DNA of 37,992 nt, taken from positions 1 to 37,992 of the forward strand of contig DDZZ01000006.1 of NCBI GenBank assembly GCA_002346535.1. The letters are read 5' to 3'. The translations under genes were made by a program, and so were the position numbers. The DNA comes from Opitutales bacterium UBA2995 (GTDB taxonomy: Bacteria; Verrucomicrobiota; Verrucomicrobiia; Opitutales; UBA2995). This document shows, piece after piece, positions 7,753 through 16,253 of this stretch (positions are counted from its first letter, which is position 1; every line of letters begins with the position of its first letter). Under the pieces are notes generated by a model. The model was not told the origin of the DNA. It made no database searches and saw only the letters and a list, made by a program, of their open reading frames with translations.

Positions 7753-9791
7753 GCTTCAGCTGTAACTGCTCCTTTCCGGCTGATTGAGAGGGATACCAGG
7801 CTTTCAATTCCCAGAAATAGGGCTGCTGTAACAAGGAGCCATTTCCAAAGTTTTTGTTCGCCTTCCAGTTCAATCGCATTTTTGGCAGCGGCCTTTTCTT
7901 CTGCCAGTTCCTGCGGTACAATCAATTGACTTTCTGTAATTGGAACTCCCAGTTTTTCCCAGGTATCCCAGGACAAGGGATCGATGCGACTTTCATCAGC
8001 AGGCATATTCAAAGCTACCCACTGACTGTGGGTTTCATGAGAGATCTTATAAAGTCCAGGATTCTTGGGAGCTGTTGGCGACGAAATGGTACCGTTTAAA
8101 GTTTTCCATACGACCGCTTCATTACCGGCAATTCGCTCTGGTTCGTTGACAAAGCCCATCGTAGGTTGGGCGGGGCCGCCCAGGGCTGTTTCCATAAGCT
8201 GTTGCAACCAGGGCACGTATTTCGATGATAGAACCCATTGGCTGGCTTGTGGTGTCCAATCCCCGCCCCAGATGATTAGCCTTCCCGTTCCAACAGTGCT
8301 TTCTACGATTGCAGGCGGGCCTTCGTCGAATCGCGCGAGGATTTTGGAATTGGTTTCAGATGGCGGCTCAATCGCCTTGGGTTGCCAGAATCTGATGTTA
8401 GTAAAATTGTTGTATCGAGGATTCGCGAAGATTTTGAACAAAATGTGGTTGAAGTCGATGGTGCCTAGCAAACCGTACTCCTTACTTAGGGAAGGGGACT
8501 GCCAACCCGTCTCTCCAGTTAAAGTCTCAATCAATCCAAGTTGCTTACCGTCCTTCAACAGTAATAATGCCGTGCCTCCTTGCGACAGGTATTTCTTTGC
8601 TTTTTCGACTTCGTATGCTTCTAGATTTTGGCTGATCACCAATAGATCGGTTGTGTTGTTTCCCCAGTCACCTGAAATAACGGACATTTTAGGATCTTCC
8701 CATCCGTTGACTGCTCGCTCGATGTAGAAAAGTGCGCCCTTTGGATTCTCCACCGTTTCGCTCCCCAGATATACCAGGTTTGCCTCGCGCAGGTTTTCAG
8801 GTGCAACGTGATAGGTATTATCGAAAGGTTCGAAGTCACCTTCTATACTTATATTGAAGGGGTTGCTTTGCTTATCCGGGATTTCAAAAAGATAAAGTCG
8901 CTTGTCTCCAACTCGTGAATACACCATTTTCGATGAGGCAATCTCGGCGCCGATTACCGCATCGGTGGCCTTTAGGGTAACCGTCTGGTTTCCCCCTGTC
9001 GTAATTAGGCTGAATCGAGCCTTTCTGGGGCCGGATCCAATTTTTGACCAGCCCAGCCATTGTATGCCTACATTTCTGGTTTCCCCCTGTTGAGTGGGTT
9101 CAAATTCCACAATACAATCTTCTGGCCAGTCCCTTCCGGCCAGGCCTGAAAGCCGGGCACCGTTGGTGAAGTCGGAAAAAATCCTAATGACCTTGGAAGC
9201 TTTTTCTCCAGTTGTTTCTACCATTTGCTCTAATTCGTCCAAGGCAGCGTGCAAACCTGTGTCCATGTGGGTTGGCCCCCAATTCGGTTCCCTATTTTGC
9301 AACACAGTTTTCAGTAAAGCTATTCGTTCCGAGGGTGCTGTCTTTAGCCAAAGCTCTTGAGACAGGATGGGGAAAATGCGGTCGGAAATTCCGAGTACGC
9401 TGATTTGCCGATCGGTTTCGTTTTCTTCCACCCAGTTTATTAACTGAGTTTTTGCTGCCTGCCATTTGCCACTTCGTTTCATGCTGGCACTTTCATCCAA
9501 CAACAAAACTGTGTGTTTCATCTCCGAATCGATTGGAAACACCGGTATATCCTGTTTAAAAAACGGCCGGGAAAATCCAAAGGTGAGCAAGGCCAAAATC
9601 AAGCAGCGTAACAATAACAGCCATAGGTGCTGTAACTTACTTTTTTTCTGAAGGCGGGGTGGGGATGCTCTCAGAAATTCTGTGGAGCTGAATTGGATGC
9701 GGTCTCTCGTGGCCCTGCGAATTAGGTGAAAAATTATGGGTCCGGCAATTGCGGTAGCACCCAATAAAAACCATGGAGCCAGGAAACTCAT
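7749..9791 (-). CDS. BatA-like VWA-domain membrane protein
   Basis: I place the start at the ATG 9791-9789 because it overlaps the stop of the upstream DUF58 gene as ATGA and opens the family's classic N-terminus, MSFLAPWFLLGATAIAGPII; this gives 680 residues. A start at 9902 would add 37 residues unlike the family and overlap DUF58 by 115 bases. The BatA N-terminal domain (1-80) contains two membrane helices. The VWA domain follows, with an intact metal-site motif DESAS (99-103) and IFSDFTNG later in the domain. Residues about 380-560 resemble the amidotransferase-like region of the family. A last helix near the C-terminus (KLWKWLLVTAALFLGI) anchors that end. BatA-type proteins are clients or effectors of MoxR ATPases, here encoded two genes upstream. 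Confidence 0.85.
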   Translation of the reverse strand: MSFLAPWFLLGATAIAGPIIFHLIRRATRDRIQFSSTEFLRASPPRLQKKSKLQHLWLLLLRCLILALLTFGFSRPFFKQDIPVFPIDSEMKHTVLLLDESASMKRSGKWQAAKTQLINWVEENETDRQISVLGISDRIFPILSQELWLKTAPSERIALLKTVLQNREPNWGPTHMDTGLHAALDELEQMVETTGEKASKVIRIFSDFTNGARLSGLAGRDWPEDCIVEFEPTQQGETRNVGIQWLGWSKIGSGPRKARFSLITTGGNQTVTLKATDAVIGAEIASSKMVYSRVGDKRLYLFEIPDKQSNPFNISIEGDFEPFDNTYHVAPENLREANLVYLGSETVENPKGALFYIERAVNGWEDPKMSVISGDWGNNTTDLLVISQNLEAYEVEKAKKYLSQGGTALLLLKDGKQLGLIETLTGETGWQSPSLSKEYGLLGTIDFNHILFKIFANPRYNNFTNIRFWQPKAIEPPSETNSKILARFDEGPPAIVESTVGTGRLIIWGGDWTPQASQWVLSSKYVPWLQQLMETALGGPAQPTMGFVNEPERIAGNEAVVWKTLNGTISSPTAPKNPGLYKISHETHSQWVALNMPADESRIDPLSWDTWEKLGVPITESQLIVPQELAEEKAAAKNAIELEGEQKLWKWLLVTAALFLGIESLVSLSISRKGAVTAEA

Positions 9792-10723
9792 CCGGACTCC
9801 CTTGGGTTTGTACGCGCCATATTTCTCGCTACCCCGCTTTGTTGGATCATTTCCAGTAATACGAAATCGAGTGGCTGGTCCGTTGACACGGTTTGGAGCC
9901 AAACGCCTCTTTCTTCCAGGCTCTGTTTCACTGCAACCTGATGACTTTTAAATTTTTCCAGGTAATCCAGTCTGGCTACGCTCGGATCAATGTAGAGTCG
10001 ATTTCCCGTTTCGAGATCCTCCCATTGAGCAGCCTTACCAAATTCAAGCGATTGTTCCGCCGGATCCAATATTTGGACAGCCCTTACATCGTGGCTCATG
10101 GCAACGAGATAACCCAATTCGACTCCCCATTTTTCAGGCGGGGTCAGGAAATCAGAAAGGATCAATATCAAGCTGCGTTTTCGGTTCAGTTTTGCGACTT
10201 CTTCCAACGCATTACCGAGATTTGTGGGCCGTCGTCCCTCAGGTTTTCGCTCCAATTTGGCGAGCAATTGGTGTAAATGTCCCGGCCCCCATTTAGAGGG
10301 CATGTAGTCACGAATTCGGCTATCGAACAAAGAAAGACCGACCACGTCCCGTTGATGCAGGAGAAAGTATGCTAAAGTGGCCGCGAGTGTGCGTGCGTAT
10401 TCCGACTTAGTGTAGGGAAGTGATCCAAAAAGCATTGAGCGACTTGTATCCAATAAGATATGACAGCGTAGGTTGGTTTCGTCCTCAAACTTCTTAATGT
10501 ATTCCCGGTCTGTTCGTGCCAGTGCATGCCAGTCCAGGTAGCGAAGATCATCCCCGAGGCTGTACTGTCTATATTCGGTAAATTCGACCGAAAACCCTTC
10601 CATAGGACTGCGGTGCAATCCTGACCTCAATCCTTCCACGACCACGCGTGCCCGCATCTCCAGATCGCGAATTGCGAAGAGTGCTTGCGGATCGATTCCA
10701 GTCTGTGATGGAGCAATAGCCAT
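9788..10723 (-). CDS. DUF58-family protein (VWA-like, MoxR partner)
   Basis: The product has 311 residues and no membrane helix, so it should be cytoplasmic or peripheral. The DUF58 signature is clear: GFSVEFTEYRQYSLGDDLR and RYLDWHALART at 43-71, followed by the metal-site motif DTSRS (92-96) inside HILLDTSRSM. ILILSDFLTP lies further on in the VWA-like fold. DUF58 proteins are nearly always encoded directly after moxR and are thought to link the ATPase to its VWA membrane partners. The ATG directly abuts the TAA of moxR with no gap, and the stop overlaps the BatA-like start by four bases, so all three should be translated together. Confidence 0.92.
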   Translation of the reverse strand: MAIAPSQTGIDPQALFAIRDLEMRARVVVEGLRSGLHRSPMEGFSVEFTEYRQYSLGDDLRYLDWHALARTDREYIKKFEDETNLRCHILLDTSRSMLFGSLPYTKSEYARTLAATLAYFLLHQRDVVGLSLFDSRIRDYMPSKWGPGHLHQLLAKLERKPEGRRPTNLGNALEEVAKLNRKRSLILILSDFLTPPEKWGVELGYLVAMSHDVRAVQILDPAEQSLEFGKAAQWEDLETGNRLYIDPSVARLDYLEKFKSHQVAVKQSLEERGVWLQTVSTDQPLDFVLLEMIQQSGVARNMARTNPRESG

Positions 10724-11812
10724 TTATTCTTGTGTGTTTTCGGGTACCGTTTCCACCAATTGCTGAATGACTTTTTCGACAGTAACCCCTTCGGCTTCTG
10801 CGCGGTAATTCAGCAAAATTCTATGCCGTAAAACGGGAGCCGCCAGCTTTTGAATATCCTCTGGCGTAACGTGGGCCCGACCATACCAGAGAGCCATTGC
10901 TTTGGCGCCCAGAACCAACGCCTGTCCCGCACGAGTACCGGCTCCCCAGTTGATCCAGCTCTGAATAAAGTCGGGTGCGTTTGGATCGTCGGGTCGTGAC
11001 GCAGCAGTCAACCTGACTGCATAGCGTACCACTTCTTCGGTTACTGGCACTTGGCTGACCAGATTTTGAAAAGCGAGGGCGTCTTCGCTTGTAAATACCG
11101 GATCGATGGTTTTCTCCAGCTTGGCCGTTGTTTGCTGCACTACGGCCACTTCATCGTCTTCCGGAAGGTAGTCGATCAACACGTTGAATAGAAAGCGGTC
11201 GAGCTGGGCTTCCGGCAGAGGATAGGTTCCTTCCATTTCTACAGGATTCTGGGTCGCCAGCACAAAGAACGGTTCACTTAGTACGTGCCGTTCGCCAGCC
11301 GCGGTCACTTGATGTTCCTGCATGGCCTCCAGAAGTGCCGCTTGTGTCTTCGGTGGAGTTCGATTGATTTCGTCGGCTAGAATTATGTTCGCAAATACAG
11401 GCCCTTTTACAAAGGTCAGTTTCCTGCCTTCCGGAGTGTCACTCAAAATCTCAGTTCCTGTTATATCCGCTGGCATCAGGTCCGGGGTGAATTGAATGCG
11501 TTGGAATTTTAGTTGGAAGATTTGTGCTACCGATTTTACCAATAGCGTCTTTGCCAAACCGGGCGCTCCCGTGAGCAGGCAATGTCCTCCGCAGAGAAGG
11601 GTTAAAAGGATCTGGTCGATCACTTCCTCCTGACCGATAATTACTTTGCTTAGCTCCGCCTTGACTTCTTGCCGTCCTATTTGAAGCCGATCAAAGGTTG
11701 CTTCCTCTCGTTCATTTTCAGTCGGTTCCTTGACGGGGACCGGTGGCGGTTGTTCTTGAAGCTCGATGTTAGCTTCCGCCTCAGGAAGAGTTTCTGGATT
11801 AGTATCGTTCAT
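10724..11812 (-). CDS. MoxR-family AAA+ ATPase
   Basis: This is a 362-residue MoxR-type AAA+ ATPase, which should form a ring and use ATP hydrolysis to remodel or activate partner proteins. Walker A is GAPGLAKT (82-89) and Walker B is IILADEIN (143-150), followed by RTPPKTQAALLEAMQE, the strongly conserved MoxR segment. ATQNP and the PLPEAQLDRF arginine-finger region follow. The first 40 residues are acidic and proline-rich, probably disordered, and longer than in many family members. The gene is followed without a gap by DUF58 and preceded by the DUF4159 gene with a 39-base spacer. It is the energy-providing member of this operon; the substrate cannot be read from sequence. Confidence 0.95.
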   Translation of the reverse strand: MNDTNPETLPEAEANIELQEQPPPVPVKEPTENEREEATFDRLQIGRQEVKAELSKVIIGQEEVIDQILLTLLCGGHCLLTGAPGLAKTLLVKSVAQIFQLKFQRIQFTPDLMPADITGTEILSDTPEGRKLTFVKGPVFANIILADEINRTPPKTQAALLEAMQEHQVTAAGERHVLSEPFFVLATQNPVEMEGTYPLPEAQLDRFLFNVLIDYLPEDDEVAVVQQTTAKLEKTIDPVFTSEDALAFQNLVSQVPVTEEVVRYAVRLTAASRPDDPNAPDFIQSWINWGAGTRAGQALVLGAKAMALWYGRAHVTPEDIQKLAAPVLRHRILLNYRAEAEGVTVEKVIQQLVETVPENTQE

Positions 11813-11851
11813 GTATGGATTGTTTTCTAATTAAATTTCAAGGTCAGCGCC

Positions 11852-12715
11852 CTAGTGGGTCATTACATAAAAAATGATGTTGATGCCCATCGGGTAGGCC
11901 TTCTTTTCGGCAAATTCTCGAAAATAATAATGGGATTCGCCTTCGCGTTCCCAGCCGTCTCCAAGATCCGTATTTTGGCAGATGAGAACGATCAGGCGTC
12001 CATTGTCGTCAAAGATTCCACGGTAATGAACTGTTTTGGCATCCTGTCTCTCCCAGGTTATATTTGTGCCTCGAAAACTTTCCGCGTGCCTTATGCTGGG
12101 TATCTGGGGCTTTTCTTTGAGATCAAATACGATGTGGAAGATGGGATGTTCAATTGGCAGATCGATTATTTCACGATTGGGAAATACTCGCTTTATTTCA
12201 TAGAACACGTTGCTCCATTCCCTTTCTCCCCAGAAATCGTCAAACATGAGAAAGCCACCGTTTAAGAGGTATTCACGTAATGCGACGACCTCATTCTCTC
12301 CAAAATGCAAACTACCCGGTTCCACGATATAAAGGAATGGATAATCCTGCAGACCTTCCTGGTCGAGTTTTACAACTACAGGTTCCGGACTGACTTTCAT
12401 ACTGGTCATTTGTTGCAGTCGGAACGCCAGGTTTAGTTCGGCATCCGGATAATCGACGGCCCACATACTGTCGCCACGGCCCCAACCCCTTATGCCGTAT
12501 CCACGTAATCCATACGATGTGTATTGCACACGAGCGAAAGTAAATACGTCGTGCTTAAATTCAGGATCGACCTCCCAGGTGGGAATACCTACCTGGGGAT
12601 TACCGTATTGCCCCTGAGCAGCATGAGTTCCCGCGATCACAACCAGAGCAGCCACAACCCTCCTGAGCGGTCTGGCTGCTGAGTGGAGTAAAAAGTAGTT
12701 TTTGGCTGGGTTCAC
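11852..12715 (-). CDS. Exported DUF4159 protein
   Basis: This 287-residue protein starts with a signal peptide (basic start, hydrophobic VVAALVVIAGTHAAQ, likely cleavage near AQG at 34-36). The rest fits DUF4159: FTFARVQYTS near the N-terminus of the mature protein, a tyrosine/glycine/arginine patch (GLRGYGIRGWGRGD), DYPDAELNLAFRLQQMT, then FLYIVEPGSLHF and a conserved LLNGGFLMFDDFWG segment, ending with a beta-rich C-terminus. The domain is thought to have a class I amidotransferase-like fold without the nucleophile. Its biochemical role is unknown. It lies 19 bases after the TPR/peptidase gene and 39 bases before moxR, the arrangement in which DUF4159 genes usually occur. Confidence 0.85.
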   Translation of the reverse strand: MNPAKNYFLLHSAARPLRRVVAALVVIAGTHAAQGQYGNPQVGIPTWEVDPEFKHDVFTFARVQYTSYGLRGYGIRGWGRGDSMWAVDYPDAELNLAFRLQQMTSMKVSPEPVVVKLDQEGLQDYPFLYIVEPGSLHFGENEVVALREYLLNGGFLMFDDFWGEREWSNVFYEIKRVFPNREIIDLPIEHPIFHIVFDLKEKPQIPSIRHAESFRGTNITWERQDAKTVHYRGIFDDNGRLIVLICQNTDLGDGWEREGESHYYFREFAEKKAYPMGINIIFYVMTH

Positions 12716-12734
12716 TTGTTTTAGGGGTTTAAAA

Positions 12735-15293
12735 TCAAAAGGGAATATTGTCTTCAGTGGTTGACTGGTTTAGTTCTTTCAATAGTATGTAAGCATCACG
12801 ATAGCGAGGAGCTTCCTCGAGAGCCATAAGAACCTGTCTGTGGGCACTTTTTTTATTGGATTTTATCAATTGTTTGGCAATTCGGTAGTGAATAGAAGCG
12901 ATATCATGCGGTTCAAGGTGGACCAGCGCTTCTCCGGCTGCAACCGCACCCACTGAGTCGTTCAGGTTCTCTTCAGCTTCAAAAAGTCCTCGCCAGGGAG
13001 TTTCGGCCAAGGGATTAATCGCAAGCCAGGCATTGCTCCAGCGTTTTAAGGACTTCCAATCCTCTGCATCCAATGCCAGCGCCATTAATCTTTTCATTGC
13101 GTCCAAATGGTGCGCGTCCTGCGCTGCAATTTTCATAAGCGTTTCCAATTCCTTTTCGGATTCATCCAATTTTTGATAGACATAGGCCAACATGCCGTGG
13201 GCGTTGTCCTCTCCTGGCAGATACCCGGCCCGTTCCACTATAATCTCGAGTGCTTCTCTGGCTCCTTCCCAATCCTCTTCATCAATCAGCTTGGCAGCTT
13301 CTTCGAGCGCTTTTTGGTAATCATCGTCTGGGTTAATGGCGGATAATGCCTGTTCCAGGAGCGTTTCCGGTTTGGAAAGTTGATAATCGCCCCCAACTTG
13401 TTGGGCGGTTTCTTTGGCCCAGACAGCGAATGAGCGGTTTAGGTATTCGACTGGCGCTACATGGCTTTCCAAAGCTTCATCGGTATTGATTCCTTTCCCT
13501 AGGTCTTGGAGTACCTTTTGCATGGCCTCTGCCCCATATTTGTCGAAAATAAATTTCACCACCAGGTAGGACTGGAAGTAGGCGAATTGTACATCCTCAT
13601 CGGTTTGGGCTTGGATGAAGGCTGCACTCATTTCACTGATCTTCTGCATCTTGCGGTCGAGAATTCGTTCGCGGTAGTCGAGACTCATGCGTCTGCCCCA
13701 TGATGAATTTTCTTCAATCTCCTCATAAACCGAAATACCTTCACTCAACCAGCGGGGTATTCGATTACGGGTCATTTTCAAAGTTATGGTGTGGCAAAAT
13801 TCGTGCCACAAAACGGATTCCCAGTTTGCCTGGCGCGTAGTTGGGCTGTTCACTGTCACCACCGGTCCGAAGCAAACGCCTAGATAGCCGGGATTTCCCG
13901 GCATACCGAAAGTGCGTACTCCGAAGTCACCAGGATTTGGATACACTTCTACCGTGGTTTTTTCATCCATTGTGATACCGTATTTCTCGGTCAAATGTGA
14001 GTAGGCCCTTTCCAAGAGTTCAGAAGCCCTCTTCCCATAAACCGCTGCTTCTTGTGCGCCCATCTTGAGGAAAAAATTCTTTGATTCTATGACGACAAAT
14101 TCATCAATTTTATCACTAAGCGTAACAAGGTTGTAGGCCTCCACGTTATACGGATCTTTATCGTGGGCTTCATTTGCTAATTTCCATCCCTCATCCTCAA
14201 AAGTCGATCCAAGCCGCAGTAGGTCCTGGGCAAGCTGAAGTTTTGCAAGAGCAAATTTTGGATCCATCGCGAGGGCACGCCGTTGTGCTTCGGCTCCTTC
14301 CCGGAACCAGTATTTTTGCGAAAGCTTTCGGCCTATTTGATGGTCCACATTCGGGTTCGTTTTCCAGGAGGACAGTGCGGTCTTCCGGTAGAGATCTGCT
14401 GCTGCGATTTCGTTTTGAAGATAGGCTATGACGGCAAAGAAAGCTAAAACATCCGGATGAATGGGATTTACTTTGAGTGCGTTATCCAGCACTACGATTG
14501 CGTCATCGTAGGCCTCGGCATCAATCAAATGTTCGGCCATCAGCAACATGCTGGGGACATGGTTTTCGTTTATGGAAAGAGTTTTCTCAGCGTATTCAAT
14601 AAGCTGAGACCGATCTCCATTCATAAACGAGGCGGCCAAGCCATACCACATGTCTGGGTCTTCGGGAAATTTTTTCAATCCGGTTTGGAAGATCTGGGAG
14701 GCCAGGCGATAATCATGTTTATCGAGTGCTAGCTTGCCGGAAACCAGGTAGGCTTCTGTGGGTGTATCTTCATATTCCTGGGCTCGTTTGAAAAAGTTTT
14801 CCAGGACGATCCGTGGTTCTACTCCCAGCATGAGGGCGACCTGTCCCAATTCGATTAATGCGTCCGGACTGCGGACTCGTCTGGCCCACATTGAAAAGTA
14901 GCCACCTAAGGCGTTGATATGTTCCCTAGCTTCTTCCGGGGTATTGTTGAATTTTGAAGCCTCGATTGCCAACAACCGAAGGGAAATGCTGTAGGTGCGT
15001 CGAGTCAGTCCTTCCTGGATTGTTTCATAGGCTTCCTCATAGCGGCCCAGCGTCATCAGGGTTTTCCCTTGCAAGTACCACCAAGTGTCATTCCAGGGAT
15101 TGGCTTCGGTTTGAACGCGCAATTTTGGCAGGAGCTCTTCGTATGCGCCGGCCTTAAAAAGTTGTTGAGCCTCATCCCAGGGAATGCGTGGTTCGTCATC
15201 TGCTTGGCCCCATGAAAAGTTGGTAGTGAAAACTGCGCAGAATACGCATCCGGCCAAGATGCGGCGGACGGTAAAACTCAGGTGGCAGATCAC
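12735..15293 (-). CDS. Exported TPR protein with zinc-peptidase (gluzincin-type) domain
   Basis: The product has 852 residues. The start codon is GTG (15293-15291); no in-frame ATG fits better, and the signal peptide (TVRRILAGCVFCAVFTTNFS, cleavage near WGQA) depends on it. Residues about 35-420 are tetratricopeptide repeats. Residues about 430-640 form a peptidase-MA-like domain with the zinc motif HEFCH (497-501) and the third ligand Glu518 in WLSEG, so it may be an active metalloprotease. Residues about 650-840 are more TPR helices. This is the first gene of the block, so its promoter should lie in 15,294-15,450. TPR proteins often accompany MoxR/VWA operons; the fused peptidase suggests proteolysis of a client in the periplasm, which is inference. 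Confidence 0.8.
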   Translation of the reverse strand: MICHLSFTVRRILAGCVFCAVFTTNFSWGQADDEPRIPWDEAQQLFKAGAYEELLPKLRVQTEANPWNDTWWYLQGKTLMTLGRYEEAYETIQEGLTRRTYSISLRLLAIEASKFNNTPEEAREHINALGGYFSMWARRVRSPDALIELGQVALMLGVEPRIVLENFFKRAQEYEDTPTEAYLVSGKLALDKHDYRLASQIFQTGLKKFPEDPDMWYGLAASFMNGDRSQLIEYAEKTLSINENHVPSMLLMAEHLIDAEAYDDAIVVLDNALKVNPIHPDVLAFFAVIAYLQNEIAAADLYRKTALSSWKTNPNVDHQIGRKLSQKYWFREGAEAQRRALAMDPKFALAKLQLAQDLLRLGSTFEDEGWKLANEAHDKDPYNVEAYNLVTLSDKIDEFVVIESKNFFLKMGAQEAAVYGKRASELLERAYSHLTEKYGITMDEKTTVEVYPNPGDFGVRTFGMPGNPGYLGVCFGPVVTVNSPTTRQANWESVLWHEFCHTITLKMTRNRIPRWLSEGISVYEEIEENSSWGRRMSLDYRERILDRKMQKISEMSAAFIQAQTDEDVQFAYFQSYLVVKFIFDKYGAEAMQKVLQDLGKGINTDEALESHVAPVEYLNRSFAVWAKETAQQVGGDYQLSKPETLLEQALSAINPDDDYQKALEEAAKLIDEEDWEGAREALEIIVERAGYLPGEDNAHGMLAYVYQKLDESEKELETLMKIAAQDAHHLDAMKRLMALALDAEDWKSLKRWSNAWLAINPLAETPWRGLFEAEENLNDSVGAVAAGEALVHLEPHDIASIHYRIAKQLIKSNKKSAHRQVLMALEEAPRYRDAYILLKELNQSTTEDNIPF

Positions 15294-15437
15294 AAAAACA
15301 AACTTTAGAGGATGAAGGACAATCGCAAGTGAATAAGGTGATTTCTTGGAGAGGGATTAACCTAGAAAGTTCCTCACTTCTTCCGGATTTCAATGGCTAT
15401 AAATGTTGACTCCGAAAGTTACGGGGAAGAGTGCCCC

Positions 15438-15527
15438 CTAATCGGTTTTTTGTTCTTTAATCAGGCGGACATCTCTCTGTGGGAATGGGATACCCACTTC
15501 CACAAATACTTCCACCGCTGAGGCCAT
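15438..15527 (-). pseudogene. C-terminal fragment of an MscS mechanosensitive channel
   Basis: The minus-strand frame ending at TAG 15440-15438 reads ...VEVGIPFPQRDVRL followed by nine residues and the stop. The string GI.FPQRDVRL is the hallmark of the MscS beta domain near its C-terminus (usually IEIPFPQRDVHL). Upstream, the frame closes at a TGA at 15566-15564, and no membrane or pore helix sequence is seen in any frame, so only the last 30 or so residues of the channel remain. It is a relic, not a working gene. It sits between the promoter side of the TPR gene and a terminator-like stem, in a stretch that has otherwise lost coding potential. Confidence 0.7.
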
Positions 15528-15662
15528 GGCTTTTGATGGAGTGAAGCTCGAAACAGTGCAGTTTCACTTCCTGCATAAGATCGCGCAGTTTTAGGTGAGT
15601 TTAAAATAGTTAGCCATTTCTACAGGCAGTTAGTTGGGGATTTTTAGCTGCAGGTGTGCGTA

Positions 15663-15685
15663 AAATCTGATTCTAGATCAGATTT
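15663..15685. repeat. 9-bp inverted repeat (hairpin)
   Basis: AAATCTGAT and ATCAGATTT form a perfect 9-bp stem around the 5-base loop TCTAG. No T-run follows on either strand beyond the stem's own three, so it is not a standard terminator. It may be an operator or part of a structured transcript together with the stem 94 bases downstream. Confidence 0.5.
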
Positions 15686-15778
15686 ATCTTGATCGTACGC
15701 TGCCTTGCCTAATTCGTTCGTTTTAGCGGGTGCCATGAGACATCGTCAGGTAAAACCGTATGTGTACGAGATTTTATA

Positions 15779-15802
15779 AAAACCCCAGTGTTCTGGGGTT
15801 TT
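15779..15802. terminator. Rho-independent terminator-type stem-loop
   Basis: AAAACCCCAG, loop TGTT, CTGGGGTTTT: a perfect 10-bp stem with a 6-bp GC core and T4 on the plus side and, by symmetry, T4 on the minus side. It could stop transcription from either direction. No intact gene ends right before it on either strand, so it is either left over from a lost gene or ends a small untranslated transcript from 15.6-15.78 kb on the plus strand. Confidence 0.75.
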
Positions 15803-15979
15803 GTCTTAGGATTGAAGGTCGATTGTGGTATAAATTGAGTCTTTTTCTTTTATCTATCCTGATTTCTCACGTGGGGATAAGCCGAGGTCGAATTCGGGAA
15901 TTCTCTTAGACGGAAAACGTGTTGGTCCCAGGATGTTTTATTTCAGAAAATTGGGTAAAATACCTCAGTAATTTTGATC

Positions 15980-16156
15980 ATGAAACAACTAACTGACTAC
16001 TATCCCGAATTGGAATCTGCGGGTGGGAAGAAAACTCGCCTCAGATATTTGAAAGCCCCTGAATTTCCTTCTTCGAAACGTCTAACAATACTCGAAAAGA
16101 TATTACTTTATAGTTGGCCTTTTGTAAGGTGCTTCGATTGTGTATATCCTGGCTAG
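15980..16156 (+). CDS. Small unrecognised ORF, doubtful
   Basis: From ATG 15980 this frame gives 58 residues beginning MKQLTDYYPELESAGGKK and ending in FDCVYPG; a TTG at 15974 would add two more. It is basic and has no signal peptide, membrane helix or motif I recognise. No ribosome binding site is visible. Its stop codon lies inside the stem of the hairpin at 16151-16171, as expected if the hairpin ends a transcript. It could be a real small gene, a fragment of a lost gene, or chance. Confidence 0.25.
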   Translation: MKQLTDYYPELESAGGKKTRLRYLKAPEFPSSKRLTILEKILLYSWPFVRCFDCVYPG

Positions 16157-16171
16157 GATTTATTCCTAGCC
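16151..16171. terminator. 8-bp hairpin, possible terminator
   Basis: GGCTAGGA, loop TTTAT, TCCTAGCC: a perfect 8-bp stem. It lies about 80 bases beyond the DUF1501 stop (minus strand) and includes the stop of the small plus-strand ORF. No strong T-run follows on either side, so efficiency as an intrinsic terminator is doubtful. Confidence 0.4.
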
Positions 16172-16253
16172 TAATTGATTTACAAAATTACGGTGCTGCG
16201 GGGAGCTCTTCGCCACGTCGTTTGCTTTTATGGCGCACTGTATCGCCTTAAAC

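Larger units (their letters stand above)
15294..16253. other. Gene-poor stretch between the TPR gene and the DUF1501 gene
   Basis: About 960 bases without a recognisable intact gene. It holds the MscS relic (15438-15527), a 9-bp hairpin (15663-15685), a terminator-type stem (15779-15802), an unrecognised small ORF (15980-16156) and a second hairpin (16151-16171). The part nearest 15,294 should contain the promoter of the MoxR/VWA block, but I cannot pick out convincing -35 and -10 boxes. Confidence 0.6.

Noticed and set aside
8065..8727. Plus-strand open frame of 220 codons inside the BatA-like gene
   Set aside because: It lies fully opposite a well-supported gene with VWA motifs and has no family pattern of its own.
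9792..9902. 37-codon N-terminal extension of the BatA-like protein
   Set aside because: The family start MSFLAPW at 9791 overlaps the previous stop as ATGA, and the extension overlaps DUF58 with no family similarity.
15600..15970. Possible tRNA, tmRNA or other known structured RNA
   Set aside because: No cloverleaf, CCA end or family core could be matched by eye; only isolated stems are present.
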